DNA of 39,713 nt, taken from Goekera deserti. Lineage in GTDB: Bacteria; Actinomycetota; Actinomycetes; Mycobacteriales; Geodermatophilaceae. A model generated the notes under the pieces. The model had not been told where the DNA came from. It did not search any database and was given only the letters and a program-made list of their open reading frames with translations. Shown here piece by piece: positions 1 to 7,831 of this stretch (the first letter of the stretch is position 1; each line of letters begins with the position of its first letter). Location: the NCBI RefSeq assembly GCF_010685995.1, contig NZ_JAAGWK010000039.1, positions 1-39,713 on the forward strand. Reading direction: 5' to 3'. Both the position numbers and the translations under genes were made by a program.

Positions 1-254
1 TCATCGGGTCGATCAACGACTACCAGTTGACCATCGCCAGTGCGGTGGAGGAGCAGACGGCCACGACCAACGAGATGAGCCGGTCGGTGCAGGAGGCCTC
101 GGCCGGCACCGGGGAGATCGCGGTCAACATCACCGGCGTCTCCGCCGCCGCCACCTCGACCACGCAGGCGCTGACCCAGACCCGGGTCGCGGTGGACGAG
201 CTGTCCCGGATGGCCAGTGACCTGCGCGGCTCGGTGGCCCGCTTCACCTACTGA
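1..254 (+). CDS. Methyl-accepting chemotaxis protein, C-terminal fragment (cut by window edge)
   Basis: Only the last 83 codons are in the window; the reading frame enters at base 3 and ends at TGA 252-254. The residues form the C-terminal arm of an MCP signalling domain: a helical heptad pattern with the motif [20 protein letters not shown] followed by GTGEIA. The complete MCP at 29694-31292 ends with an almost identical stretch ([20 protein letters not shown]), so the two are paralogues. MCPs are receptors that relay a signal to CheA/CheW, neither of which is encoded here. Ligand and N-terminal domains cannot be judged from this fragment. Confidence 0.93.
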   Translation, partial: IGSINDYQLTIASAVEEQTATTNEMSRSVQEASAGTGEIAVNITGVSAAATSTTQALTQTRVAVDELSRMASDLRGSVARFTY

Positions 255-322
255 ACGACACGGAACGACACGGCACGGCACGGCAGGGCAGGGCAGGGCA
301 CGACAGGGCAGGGCACGACCGG
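255..322. repeat. Short-period tandem repeat after the MCP stop codon
   Basis: Directly after the MCP stop there is a run of imperfect units: ACGACACGGA-like decamers pass into CGGCA and GGGCA pentamers, mixed with GGGCACGAC. It encodes no plausible protein and is typical of replication-slippage sequence. A function as terminator or spacer is possible but not shown. Confidence 0.7.
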
Positions 323-485
323 CAGGTCCGGGCGGCTCGCGGACGACCGCGGGCCGCCCGATGCCGTCGTGGGGAGGCCAGGTGTCCGGGCCGGGGCGGT
401 GGGTAGGGCCGGGTGCGAGGTCGACCGCCCCCGTGACGGTCCCCCCCGGGCGAGATCCGCCCCACGACCACAGGAGGACCCCCTG

Positions 486-1325
486 GTGAGCTCTGTCCCC
501 ACCATCGCCCTGAACAACGGCGTCGAGATCCCGCAGCTCGGGTTCGGCGTCTACCAGATCGACCCGGCGGACTGCGTCGAGGCGGTCACCACCGCCCTCG
601 AGGTCGGTTACCGGCACATCGACACCGCGGAGATGTACGGGAACGAGAAGGAGGTCGGCGAGGCCGTCCGGCGTTCCGGGCTCCCGCGCGACGAGGTCTT
701 CGTGACCAGCAAGCTGAACAACGGCTTCCACGCCCGCGACGCCGCGCTGCGGGCCTTCGACCAGACCCTGGCCGACCTGGGCTTCGACACCCTCGACCTG
801 TTCCTGGTGCACTGGCCGCTGCCCGGCATCGAGGTCAGCTACGTCGAGACCTGGAAGGCCATGGAGGAGATCTACTCCAGCGGTCGCTGCCGGGCCATCG
901 GCGTGTCCAACTTCACCGAGCACCACCTCAAGCGGCTGCACGAGGAGACCACGGTGCGCCCGGCGGTCAACCAGATCGAGGTACACCCGTACCTGACCCA
1001 GGAGCCGCTGCGCTCGTTCGGTGCCGAGCACCAGATCGTCACCGAGGCGTGGTCGCCGATCGCGCAGGGCAAGGTGCTGGACGACCCGGCCCTGGTGGAG
1101 ATCGCCCAGCGGGTGGGCCGCACTCCGGCCCAGGTCGTGCTCCGCTGGCACGTGCAGCGCGGCGACGTGGTGTTCCCGAAGTCGGTCACCCGCAGCCGGA
1201 TCGAGGAGAACTTCGCGATCTTCGACTTCGAGCTGGGCCAGGGCGACGTCGCCTCGATCGACGCGCTGAACCGTGACGAGCGCACCGGCCCGGACCCGGA
1301 CACCTTCAACTACATCCCTGGCTGA
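486..1325 (+). CDS. Aldo/keto reductase
   Basis: NADPH-dependent oxidoreductase of the AKR superfamily (AKR5-like 2,5-diketo-gluconate/aldehyde reductases), 279 aa, normal length for the family. The catalytic tetrad is visible: Asp46 and Tyr51 in DTAEMY, Lys76 in TSKL and His109 in LVHWPLPG. Also present are the family signature GVSNF, the NQIEVHPY strand and the cofactor-binding segment KSVTRSRIEEN near the C-terminus. The frame is open further upstream, but GTG 486 is preceded by AGGAGG at 472-477 with 8-base spacing, so it is the probable start. The gene stands alone and converges on the GntR gene, with a strong hairpin between them. The physiological substrate cannot be read from sequence. 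Confidence 0.93.
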   Translation: MSSVPTIALNNGVEIPQLGFGVYQIDPADCVEAVTTALEVGYRHIDTAEMYGNEKEVGEAVRRSGLPRDEVFVTSKLNNGFHARDAALRAFDQTLADLGFDTLDLFLVHWPLPGIEVSYVETWKAMEEIYSSGRCRAIGVSNFTEHHLKRLHEETTVRPAVNQIEVHPYLTQEPLRSFGAEHQIVTEAWSPIAQGKVLDDPALVEIAQRVGRTPAQVVLRWHVQRGDVVFPKSVTRSRIEENFAIFDFELGQGDVASIDALNRDERTGPDPDTFNYIPG

Positions 1326-1370
1326 GCACGGGGCCCCGGCTGGTCGCAGCGTTGATCAGGGGGTGCACGG

Positions 1371-1414
1371 GAGTCCGTCCTCCTGCGGCAGCACTGCTGC
1401 AGGAGGACCGACTC
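1371..1414. terminator. Bidirectional hairpin terminator between convergent genes
   Basis: A 16-bp stem with a single C-C mismatch: left arm GAGTCCGTCCTCCTGC (1371-1386), right arm GCAGGAGGACCGACTC (1399-1414), 12-base loop. It lies between the converging aldo/keto reductase and GntR genes and can serve both. There is no clear U-tract, as is common in high-GC actinobacteria. Confidence 0.8.
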
Positions 1415-1448
1415 TCCTGGGGAGGACGTCGCCGGCCGCGGCACCGGG

Positions 1449-1877
1449 TCAGCGGTTGCCGGCGGTGCGGTGCGACGAGGTGAGCAGGGCGGCGCGGACC
1501 ACGGCGAGCACCGTCTCGTCGTCCACGCCGACGTCGGCCGCCACCCGGGCCAGCTGGGCGGCTGCCGCGAGCACCCGGTCGTACCCGGGCGGGGTCGCCG
1601 TGGTCGGGGAGCGGTCCACCTGCGGCCCGAGGACTACGGTGCCGGTGCGTCGACGGCTGGACACCATGCCGGCGGCTTCCAGCTCGGTGTAAGCCCGGGC
1701 GACCGTGCCCACGGCGACGCCGAGGTCGGCGGCCAGCGCCCGCAGCGTGGGCAGCCGCGAGCCGGCCGGCAGCAACCCGCTGTCCACGTAGGCCGCGATC
1801 TGGCTGCGGATCTGCTCGAAGGGCGGCACCGGTCCGGTGACGTCGACGGACACGTCCAGCCGAGGCGGGACGGTCAC
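1449..1877 (-). CDS. GntR-family transcriptional regulator, YtrA-like (short)
   Basis: A 142-aa DNA-binding repressor. An N-terminal winged helix-turn-helix occupies about residues 10-75 (VPPFEQIRSQIAAYVDSGLL, then LPTLRALAADLGVAVGTVAR). Only a short helical tail of about 60 residues follows, with no large effector domain, which is the architecture of the YtrA subfamily. GTG 1877 overlaps the stop of the upstream membrane-protein gene by GTGA, so the two genes are translationally coupled. YtrA regulators typically repress their own operon together with membrane transport genes. An inverted repeat at 2820-2845, upstream of the operon, is a candidate operator. The longer open frame upstream of 1877 is the antisense shadow of the neighbour. 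Confidence 0.9.
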   Translation of the reverse strand: MTVPPRLDVSVDVTGPVPPFEQIRSQIAAYVDSGLLPAGSRLPTLRALAADLGVAVGTVARAYTELEAAGMVSSRRRTGTVVLGPQVDRSPTTATPPGYDRVLAAAAQLARVAADVGVDDETVLAVVRAALLTSSHRTAGNR

Positions 1878-2803
1878 GCGCCGAGCGCGGGCTGCCGGTC
1901 GGCCGGCACGGCGGGAGCGCACCACGCGCACAGCACCAGACCCGCCAGCGCCAGCGCCAGTCCCAGGACGCCGAGGACGGCGCCGGTCACCGGCAGCGCC
2001 CCGGTGAGCACGCCGACGTCCAGACCGTAGGCCCGCGCCGTGTCGCCGGCCCCGGTCGAGGCGTTGCGCAGCGCCAGCCCGCTGACCGCGAGCAGCCCGC
2101 CGACCACGATCAGGGCACTGCCGACCGCGCCGCGGAGCACTCGGTGCGCGGACGCGGCGCGCAGCGCCGCCTCGATGCGGTCGTCTCCGGTGGACACCGC
2201 GGGACGCTCGGCCACGATGCGCAGCGTGACGAGTGCGGCCATCGCGAGCGCGAGCAGTCCGAGGGCCGCCGGCGTGCTGTAGTCGGCGCCCGCGAACGGG
2301 CTGGCGGCCCCGCCCACAGCCCCGCCGGCGGCCGTCACCGAGAAGGTCCGCCCGTCCGCGTCGGCCAGCAGCGCACCGGCCCCGAGCACGAGCGCCGCGA
2401 AGGGCACGGTCGCCGTGCCTGCCCGCACCAGCCTGCGGGGTGCAGCGTCCAGCAGCCCGCGCCGGACGAGCTGCGCGTGGCGCACCTGGCCGACCGGTCG
2501 GGGCCAGGTCAGCTCGCCGATCGCCAGCACCGTCGTGTGCACCAGGCCGAAGGCGACCGGGACGAGCAGCGCGGTCACGCCGTCGCTGGCCGGGCCGAAC
2601 GAGTCGTTCGCCGTACCGACCGCCGCGGTGCCCACCGCCGCGGCGACGCCGAACAGGGCGGCGGCGGCCGCCGTCCACCGGGCATGCTGGCGCGCGGCAG
2701 CGACGGCGAGCTCCGCACTCGGCGGTGCCCCGCGGACGGCGCTGGCCCCCACCCCGACTGCGACGGCGAGGAGCAGCAGGACGAAGAGTGGGAGCAGTGC
2801 CAT
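1874..2803 (-). CDS. Polytopic membrane protein, partner of the GntR regulator
   Basis: A 309-aa integral membrane protein with about seven hydrophobic segments (around residues 3-20, 45-65, 75-98, 130-148, 175-197, 225-246 and 265-295). No ATPase, transporter or enzyme motif is recognised. It is the first gene of a two-gene operon with the GntR regulator (4-base overlap), so a role in a stress or transport response sensed by that regulator is likely but inferred. The start is ATG 2803; the ribosome site is weak (GGACGGAC). It resembles actinobacterial uncharacterised proteins found next to YtrA-type regulators. The exact family is not recognised. Confidence 0.82.
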   Translation of the reverse strand: MALLPLFVLLLLAVAVGVGASAVRGAPPSAELAVAAARQHARWTAAAAALFGVAAAVGTAAVGTANDSFGPASDGVTALLVPVAFGLVHTTVLAIGELTWPRPVGQVRHAQLVRRGLLDAAPRRLVRAGTATVPFAALVLGAGALLADADGRTFSVTAAGGAVGGAASPFAGADYSTPAALGLLALAMAALVTLRIVAERPAVSTGDDRIEAALRAASAHRVLRGAVGSALIVVGGLLAVSGLALRNASTGAGDTARAYGLDVGVLTGALPVTGAVLGVLGLALALAGLVLCAWCAPAVPADRQPALGA

Positions 2804-2819
2804 CAGTCGTCCGTCCGTC

Positions 2820-2845
2820 GTGTCAATGACTCAGTTGATTGACAC
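2820..2845. promoter_or_regulatory. Candidate GntR operator (inverted repeat)
   Basis: Perfect 8-bp arms GTGTCAAT (2820-2827) and ATTGACAC (2838-2845) are separated by 10 bases. The repeat lies 17-42 bases upstream of the ATG of the membrane-protein/GntR operon, where a promoter would be expected. Its size and symmetry fit a dimeric GntR/YtrA repressor site. Autoregulation is inferred. Confidence 0.6.
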
Positions 2846-2908
2846 AATGGCGGTGCTGACGGGTTCCGTCAAGGACATCGCTGCGAGCCGCGCGGAGGGT
2901 GGGGTCGT

Positions 2909-3736
2909 TCAGGCGTCCTCGGTGACGAAGTCGATGAGCTCCTCGACCCGGCCGATGAGCAGTGGCTCCAGATCGGTCCAGGTGCGCACCCGGGCGAGGA
3001 TGCGCTGCGCCCAGACGTAGCCGGTGTCGTCCTCCCAACCCAGCGCGGCGCAGACGCCCTCCTTCCACGGCCGGCCCTTCGGGACGGTCGGCCATTCGCG
3101 GATGCCGACGACGGCCGGCTTCACGGCCTGCCAGATGTCGACGAACGGGTGGCCGACCACGAGTGCGTGCTGCCCGCCCGCCCCGGAGCGCATGACGTCC
3201 TGGGCGATCCGGGTCTCCTTGGACCCGGTGACCAGGTGGTCGACGAGCACACCCAGGCGCCGGTTCGCGGCCGGCCGGAAGTCGCGCACGATCGAGGGCA
3301 GGTCGTCCACGCCGTGCAGCGGCTCCACGACGACGCCCTCCACGCGCAGGTCGTGGCCCCAGACCTTCTCCACCAGCTCGGCGTCGTGCTTGCCCTCCAC
3401 GTAGATCCGGCCCGCGCGGGCGACCCGGGCGCGGCCTCCTGCCACGTACGTCGACCCGGAGGCGCTGCGCAACGGCCCGGCCGGGATGGCCTGCTTGGGC
3501 CGCACCAGCACCACCGGCCGGCCGTCGACCCAGAACCCCGGGCCCAGCGGGTAGCCGCGCACCTTGCCGAACCGGTCCTCCAGGTGCACGACGTCCTTCT
3601 CGCAGCGCACCACGGCGCCCACGAAGCCCGTGCTGGGGTCCTCCACCACGAGGTCACGCTCGGCGGCCACCTCCGGTGACGCCTTCTTCTGCGTCCGGGG
3701 GTGGACCAGGTCGTCGTACGGCGAGCGGGGTGGCAT
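2909..3736 (-). CDS. DUF3097 family protein
   Basis: A 275-aa protein matching the actinobacterial DUF3097 family over its whole length. The N-terminal region (about 30-110) reads like a small beta domain. The middle (about 110-215) has RIYVEGKHDAELVEKVWGHD, followed by a hydrophobic strand and VDHLVTGSKE. This glutamate-then-Asp/His arrangement resembles a Toprim fold, so a nucleic-acid role is conceivable but only an inference. The tail contains GYVWAQRILARVRTWTDLEP, typical of the family. It has no signal peptide or membrane segment, so it should be cytosolic. It stands alone on the minus strand, with 105 bases to the GntR/membrane operon downstream. Function unknown. Confidence 0.9.
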   Translation of the reverse strand: MPPRSPYDDLVHPRTQKKASPEVAAERDLVVEDPSTGFVGAVVRCEKDVVHLEDRFGKVRGYPLGPGFWVDGRPVVLVRPKQAIPAGPLRSASGSTYVAGGRARVARAGRIYVEGKHDAELVEKVWGHDLRVEGVVVEPLHGVDDLPSIVRDFRPAANRRLGVLVDHLVTGSKETRIAQDVMRSGAGGQHALVVGHPFVDIWQAVKPAVVGIREWPTVPKGRPWKEGVCAALGWEDDTGYVWAQRILARVRTWTDLEPLLIGRVEELIDFVTEDA

Positions 3737-4006
3737 CCCTCCATGCTGGGCACACCGGACGCCGGATCAGCGGCGGCGCGCCGCGACACGCCCGACCGAC
3801 GGTGGACAGCAGATGTCCAGCACGCTGCGGTCACACTGGCTGTGTTCTATGACACGCCGGTTGACCTGCTGGTTCGCTACCTGGGGCGCCCTCCTGGCGG
3901 CACACAGACACGCCCGGAGCCGGATCGGCCGTGATCTCCCCTGTTTCCGCTGCCCCGGGAGTGGACACCCATGACGGAGTCCGAACGTCCCACCGCGAGA
4001 GGAACG

Positions 4007-4960
4007 ATGACGATGATCGGCACAGACTCACTGAACCGCGTGATCGGCAACACCGTGTACGACAACGACGGTGACAAGATCGGCACCGCCTCCGAGGTCT
4101 TCCTGGACGACCAGACCGGCAACCCCGAGTGGGTGACCGTGAAGACGGGTCTGTTCGGGTCCAAGGAGTCGTTCGTCCCGATCCGCGACGCCGATCTCAC
4201 CGACGACGGCCTGCGGGTCCCGGTGTCCAAGGCCGCCGTGAAGGACGCCCCGCGCATCGACACCGAGGGCCACTTGTCGCCCGAGGAGGAGACCCAGCTG
4301 TACCGCCACTACAGCATGGGCAGCGACACGACGAACACGATGACGACCGGCACCGCCGGCATGGGCACCACGGGTCGCACCGAGACGACGGAGTTCTCCT
4401 CCGGTCGCACGGACACCGACCGCATGGGCACCGGCCGCTCGGACACCGACCTGAACACGCACGGCACCAAGGGCCACGACACGTCCGGCCCGACGACCGA
4501 CGACGCGATGACCCTCTCCGAGGAGCGCCTGCAGGTCGGCACGCAGCAGACCGAGGTCGGCCGGGCCCGGCTGCGCAAGTACGTGGTCAGCGAGAACGTG
4601 ACGCAGACCGTGCCGGTGTCCCGCGAGGAGGTGCGGATCGAGCGCGAGCCGATCACCGACGCCAACCGCGGTGCGGCCTACGACGGCCCGGCCATCTCCG
4701 AGGAGGAGCACGAGGTCACGCTGCACGCCGAGCGCCCCGTGGTCGCCAAGGAGGCCGTGCCGGTCGAGCGCGTGCGACTGGACACCCAGACGGTGACTGA
4801 CCAGGAGACCGTCAGCGAGACCGTCCGCAAGGAGCAGGTTGACACCGACGGCATCCAGGGCACGGGCATGCAGCAGGGCACCACCGGTGAGAAGCGTGGC
4901 TTCGTCGACAAGGCGAAGGACGCTCTCGACCGCGACAACGACGGCAAGGTCGGTCGCTGA
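4007..4960 (+). CDS. PRC-barrel and DUF2382 (YsnF/AvaK) domain protein
   Basis: A cytosolic stress-type protein of about 317 aa. Residues 1-75 form a PRC-barrel (IGNTVYDNDGDKIGTASEVF, then GLFGSKESFVPI). Residues about 110-165 are a low-complexity Thr/Gly/Asp/Arg linker. Residues about 170-275 form DUF2382 (LSEERLQVG, then GRARLRKYVVSENV and PVSREEVRIEREPI). The last residues KAKDALDRDNDGKVGR contain an EF-hand-like loop. Start choice: GAGAGGA at 3997-4003 suits ATG 4007 or ATG 4013 better than ATG 3971. A strong terminator follows. PRC-barrel/DUF2382 proteins are commonly linked to desiccation, salt and oxidative stress in actinobacteria. The molecular role is unknown. Confidence 0.9.
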   Translation: MTMIGTDSLNRVIGNTVYDNDGDKIGTASEVFLDDQTGNPEWVTVKTGLFGSKESFVPIRDADLTDDGLRVPVSKAAVKDAPRIDTEGHLSPEEETQLYRHYSMGSDTTNTMTTGTAGMGTTGRTETTEFSSGRTDTDRMGTGRSDTDLNTHGTKGHDTSGPTTDDAMTLSEERLQVGTQQTEVGRARLRKYVVSENVTQTVPVSREEVRIEREPITDANRGAAYDGPAISEEEHEVTLHAERPVVAKEAVPVERVRLDTQTVTDQETVSETVRKEQVDTDGIQGTGMQQGTTGEKRGFVDKAKDALDRDNDGKVGR

Positions 4961-4999
4961 TCTCGTCGTACCACCGGGCACCGCACCAGCGGTGACCCC

Positions 5000-5040
5000 C
5001 AGCAGCGCTCGTCCCGGCTCGTTCGGGACGGGCGCTGCTG
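5000..5040. terminator. Strong hairpin terminator after the PRC-barrel gene
   Basis: A 17-bp stem with one G-U wobble: left arm CAGCAGCGCTCGTCCCG (5000-5016), right arm CGGGACGGGCGCTGCTG (5024-5040), 7-base loop. It lies 39 bases past the PRC-barrel stop. The minus-strand HAD gene converges from the other side. Confidence 0.85.
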
Positions 5041-5282
5041 TACGTCGCAGCCCGCTCGACCGGCCCGGCGACGCACCCGTAGGACGACGGCGCCGAGGAA
5101 CCAGCGGGCCGCCACCGGCACCCATGAGGTCGCCCTGCGGGGAGTCGAGCAACTCCAGCACGACGCCGTGCAGGGAGAGCGCCAGCGCCCAGCCGCGCCG
5201 GTGGGCACGTGTGTTCGTCAGGGCATGCCGGCGGGGCGGCCCGTCCAGCCGACCCGCGGGGCCCCGCGCGGCCGGGGTGGGA

Positions 5283-6110
5283 TCAGCCCGTGGCGGCCGG
5301 CTCTGCGCGGGGGGACAGCAGACGCTCCAGCTCGCCCCAGGAGGTGACGACGGCGAGCACGCCGACGTCGCGCAGCTGCCTCTCCCGCTCGGCGCGCTCG
5401 GCGGGGGCGACGAACTGCAGGTTGCCGATCGTCGGGATGCCCGCCGCGACCGCGGACCGGGCACCGGGGATCGAGTCCTCGACGGCCAGCCCGGCGGCCG
5501 GCTCGACGCCCAGCTGCTCGCAGGCGAACAGGTAGACGGCCGGGTCGGGCTTGCTGGTCGGCGTGGGCAGCGAGTCCTCGGCGCTGAAGCGCACCTCGGC
5601 CGCGATCAGCGGGTCCAGGCCGGTGGCGGTGAAGCAGGCGGCCAGCCGGGCGGTGGCGCTGGAGCTGACCGCGGCCAGCCGGTAGCGGGCGGCCAGCCGG
5701 CCCAGCGGCTCCAGCACGTCGGGGTCGGGCACCAGCACGCTGCCCAGGTGCGCGCTGACCTGGCGCTTCTCCTCGGCGACCCAGCGGTCCAGCTCCTCGG
5801 CGGTGAGCACGCGGTCGCCGTCCGGTGCCTGCACCGGGGGCGCGCCCCGGTGCCCCGCGGCCACGGCCGGGTCCAGGGCGACCCCGTGGGTGACCGCGAG
5901 GTCGACCGCCGTCGTCCGGAAGTTCTTGCCCGTGGTGGCCAGGCGCAGCTCCTCGGCGGTGAACCGCTGGTCGATGCCCAGGGACTCCAGGAAGTCGTTG
6001 GTCACCCCCGCCGAGGCCACGAACGCCGGCTCCTCGGAGGGGAACAGGTTCCCGTCGGCGTCGCAGAGCACCGTGGTCGTCCCCAGCGCGGGCAGGTCCA
6101 GGTCGGTCAC
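5283..6110 (-). CDS. HAD-family hydrolase (haloacid dehalogenase-like phosphatase)
   Basis: A 275-aa HAD subfamily IA phosphatase. Motif I is CDADGNLF (Asp17 nucleophile, Asp19). Motif II is the serine run in AAVSSSATARL. Motif III is the lysine in TSKPDPAVYLFA. Motif IV is VEDSIPGARSAVAAG. The cap domain is the helical stretch about residues 35-140. GTG 6110 overlaps the stop of the mannitol dehydrogenase gene by GTGA, so both are made from one transcript. A role in dephosphorylating a sugar or polyol phosphate in the same pathway is therefore likely, but the substrate is inferred. The 242 bases between its stop and the terminator at 5040 hold no gene I can support. Confidence 0.9.
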   Translation of the reverse strand: MTDLDLPALGTTTVLCDADGNLFPSEEPAFVASAGVTNDFLESLGIDQRFTAEELRLATTGKNFRTTAVDLAVTHGVALDPAVAAGHRGAPPVQAPDGDRVLTAEELDRWVAEEKRQVSAHLGSVLVPDPDVLEPLGRLAARYRLAAVSSSATARLAACFTATGLDPLIAAEVRFSAEDSLPTPTSKPDPAVYLFACEQLGVEPAAGLAVEDSIPGARSAVAAGIPTIGNLQFVAPAERAERERQLRDVGVLAVVTSWGELERLLSPRAEPAATG

Positions 6111-7645
6111 CGGGTCTCCTCCAGGGGGTTCATCAGGCAGGCGGCCACGGTCGCGGCCACCCCGTCGCGGGACAGGGCCGCCAGCGTCTCCCCGATCTCG
6201 GCGACGAGCTCCTCGTCGTCGCCCAGCCGGCCGAAGACGCTGCGCTCGCCCAGCAGCGGTCGCGGGTCGTCGCCGCCCTGCCGGGCCAGCTCGCCCAGCC
6301 GCTCGGCGTGCGCGTCCTGCACCTGCAGCGGCCGGCCCTGCAGGTCGGTGCCGCGCAGGTAGCGCAGCCAGGCGGCCACGGCCAGCACCAGCAGCCCGTG
6401 CGGCCGGCCCTGCTCGCGGGCCTCGCGCAGCGAGGGCAGCAGGTAGGACGGCATCTTGGTGGAGCCGCGGCGGCAGAGCCGGGCCAGCGGGTCGGCGATC
6501 GCCGGGTTGGCGAAGCGAGCCATCAGCGAGTCGCAGTAGCCGGGCAGCTCCATGCCCTCCACGACCGGCAGCAGCGGCCCGATCTCCTCGACCAGCAGCC
6601 GCTCCAGGTAGCCCCCGATCACCGGGTCGGCGGTCGCCTCGTCGCTGGCGGTGTGCCCGGCCAGGGTGCCCAGGTAGCCCAGCGCGCAGTGCCCGCCGTT
6701 GAGCAGCCGGGTCTTCACCCGCTTGTGCGGGGTGACGTCGTCGACGAACTGGACGCCGACGCGGTCCAGCGGCGGGCGCCCGGCACAGAAGTCGTCCTCG
6801 ACGACCCACTGCCGGAACGGCTCGCTCAGCACCGGCCAGCGGTCGGCGACGCCGTAGGTGCGCTCGAAGGCGTCCCGCTCCTCCGGGCTGGTCTGCGGGG
6901 TGATCCGGTCGACCATGCTGCTGGGGAAGGTGACGTGCGTGTCGATCCAGTCGGCCAGCGCGGCGTCGCGCAGTCGGGCGAAGGAGACGACGGCGGTGCG
7001 GGCGCTGCGGCCGCTGTCGGGCAGGTTGTCGCAGCTGAGAACGGTGAACGGGCCGGTCCCGGTGTCGCGGCGGCGGGCCAGCGCCTCGACCAGGAACCCG
7101 ACCACGGTGCTCGGGCGCTGCGGGTCGGCCAGGTCCTGCTGCACGTCCGGGTCGTCGGCGGTGAACGCACCCTGGTCGTCGACGAAGTAGCCGCCGCCGG
7201 TGACGGTGAGCGTCACCAGCCGGGTGCGCGGGTCGGCCAGCCGGCCGAGCACCGCCTGCGGGTCCTCCGGGGCGTGGAGGTAGTCGACCAGCGAGCCGAC
7301 GACGCGCGCCCGCTCGCCGTCCGGACCGCGCTCGACCAGGGTGTACAGGCCGTCCTGGCCGCTGAGGACCTCGCCCATCTCGGTGCTGCGCAGCCCGACG
7401 CCGACGACGCCCCAGCCGGTGTCCCCGGCGGCGGCGAGCTCGTCGAGGTACAGGGCCTGGTGGGCGCGGTGGAAGCTGCCGACGCCGATGTGCACCACGG
7501 CGGGCACCAGCGCGGTCCGGTCGTAGGTGGGCACCGGCACCCGGGCGGCGATCGCCGGCAGGGTGGCATCGCTGAGTGGCAGCGCCGCTCGGGTGCGTGC
7601 GGGCGCACGCCGGGGGCTGACGGGTCCGGGGGTGGTGGCGAGCAC
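6107..7645 (-). CDS. Mannitol dehydrogenase family protein (mannitol/fructuronate-type polyol dehydrogenase)
   Basis: A 512-aa long-chain polyol dehydrogenase that interconverts a hexitol (mannitol, arabitol or similar) and the ketose with NAD(P). The N-terminal Rossmann part shows HIGVGSFHRAHQALYLDEL (about 50-70). The C-terminal domain shows KTRLLNGGHCALGYLG, which carries the Asn and His of the active site, and then STKMPSYLLPSL. Length is right for the family. GTG 7645 is preceded by GGAGGA (7650-7655) at short spacing. It is first in an operon with the HAD phosphatase, which suggests polyol catabolism with control of a phosphorylated intermediate. The exact substrate cannot be decided. 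Confidence 0.92.
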   Translation of the reverse strand: MLATTPGPVSPRRAPARTRAALPLSDATLPAIAARVPVPTYDRTALVPAVVHIGVGSFHRAHQALYLDELAAAGDTGWGVVGVGLRSTEMGEVLSGQDGLYTLVERGPDGERARVVGSLVDYLHAPEDPQAVLGRLADPRTRLVTLTVTGGGYFVDDQGAFTADDPDVQQDLADPQRPSTVVGFLVEALARRRDTGTGPFTVLSCDNLPDSGRSARTAVVSFARLRDAALADWIDTHVTFPSSMVDRITPQTSPEERDAFERTYGVADRWPVLSEPFRQWVVEDDFCAGRPPLDRVGVQFVDDVTPHKRVKTRLLNGGHCALGYLGTLAGHTASDEATADPVIGGYLERLLVEEIGPLLPVVEGMELPGYCDSLMARFANPAIADPLARLCRRGSTKMPSYLLPSLREAREQGRPHGLLVLAVAAWLRYLRGTDLQGRPLQVQDAHAERLGELARQGGDDPRPLLGERSVFGRLGDDEELVAEIGETLAALSRDGVAATVAACLMNPLEETR

Positions 7646-7831
7646 GATGTCCTCCGCGGGTCACGGGGGGCGAGGTGACCAGCGGGTGGGAGCACCTGCG
7701 CCGCTGGACGGCGCTGATGTCTCAACGCACTGCTGGTCTACCGTCGCCCCGGGGTCGACAAACGGAACTGCTCGTGATCGGCGACCACCTGCTGCAACGT
7801 CCCGCGACAGCATGGCGCATGACCAGGTGGG

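Noticed and set aside
1449-2678. N-terminal extension of the GntR regulator to 409 codons
   Set aside because: The extra part is the out-of-frame shadow of the overlapping membrane-protein gene; GTG 1877 with the GTGA overlap is the natural start.
3701-3934. Small plus-strand frame of 77 codons upstream of the PRC-barrel gene
   Set aside because: It starts inside the DUF3097 gene on the other strand, has no ribosome site and shows no family likeness; treated as intergenic sequence.
5049-5225. Possible small minus-strand gene (frame with RRGWALALSLHGVVLELLDS)
   Set aside because: The stretch looks somewhat protein-like but has no start codon or ribosome site in frame and lies partly over a terminator; a decayed gene cannot be excluded.
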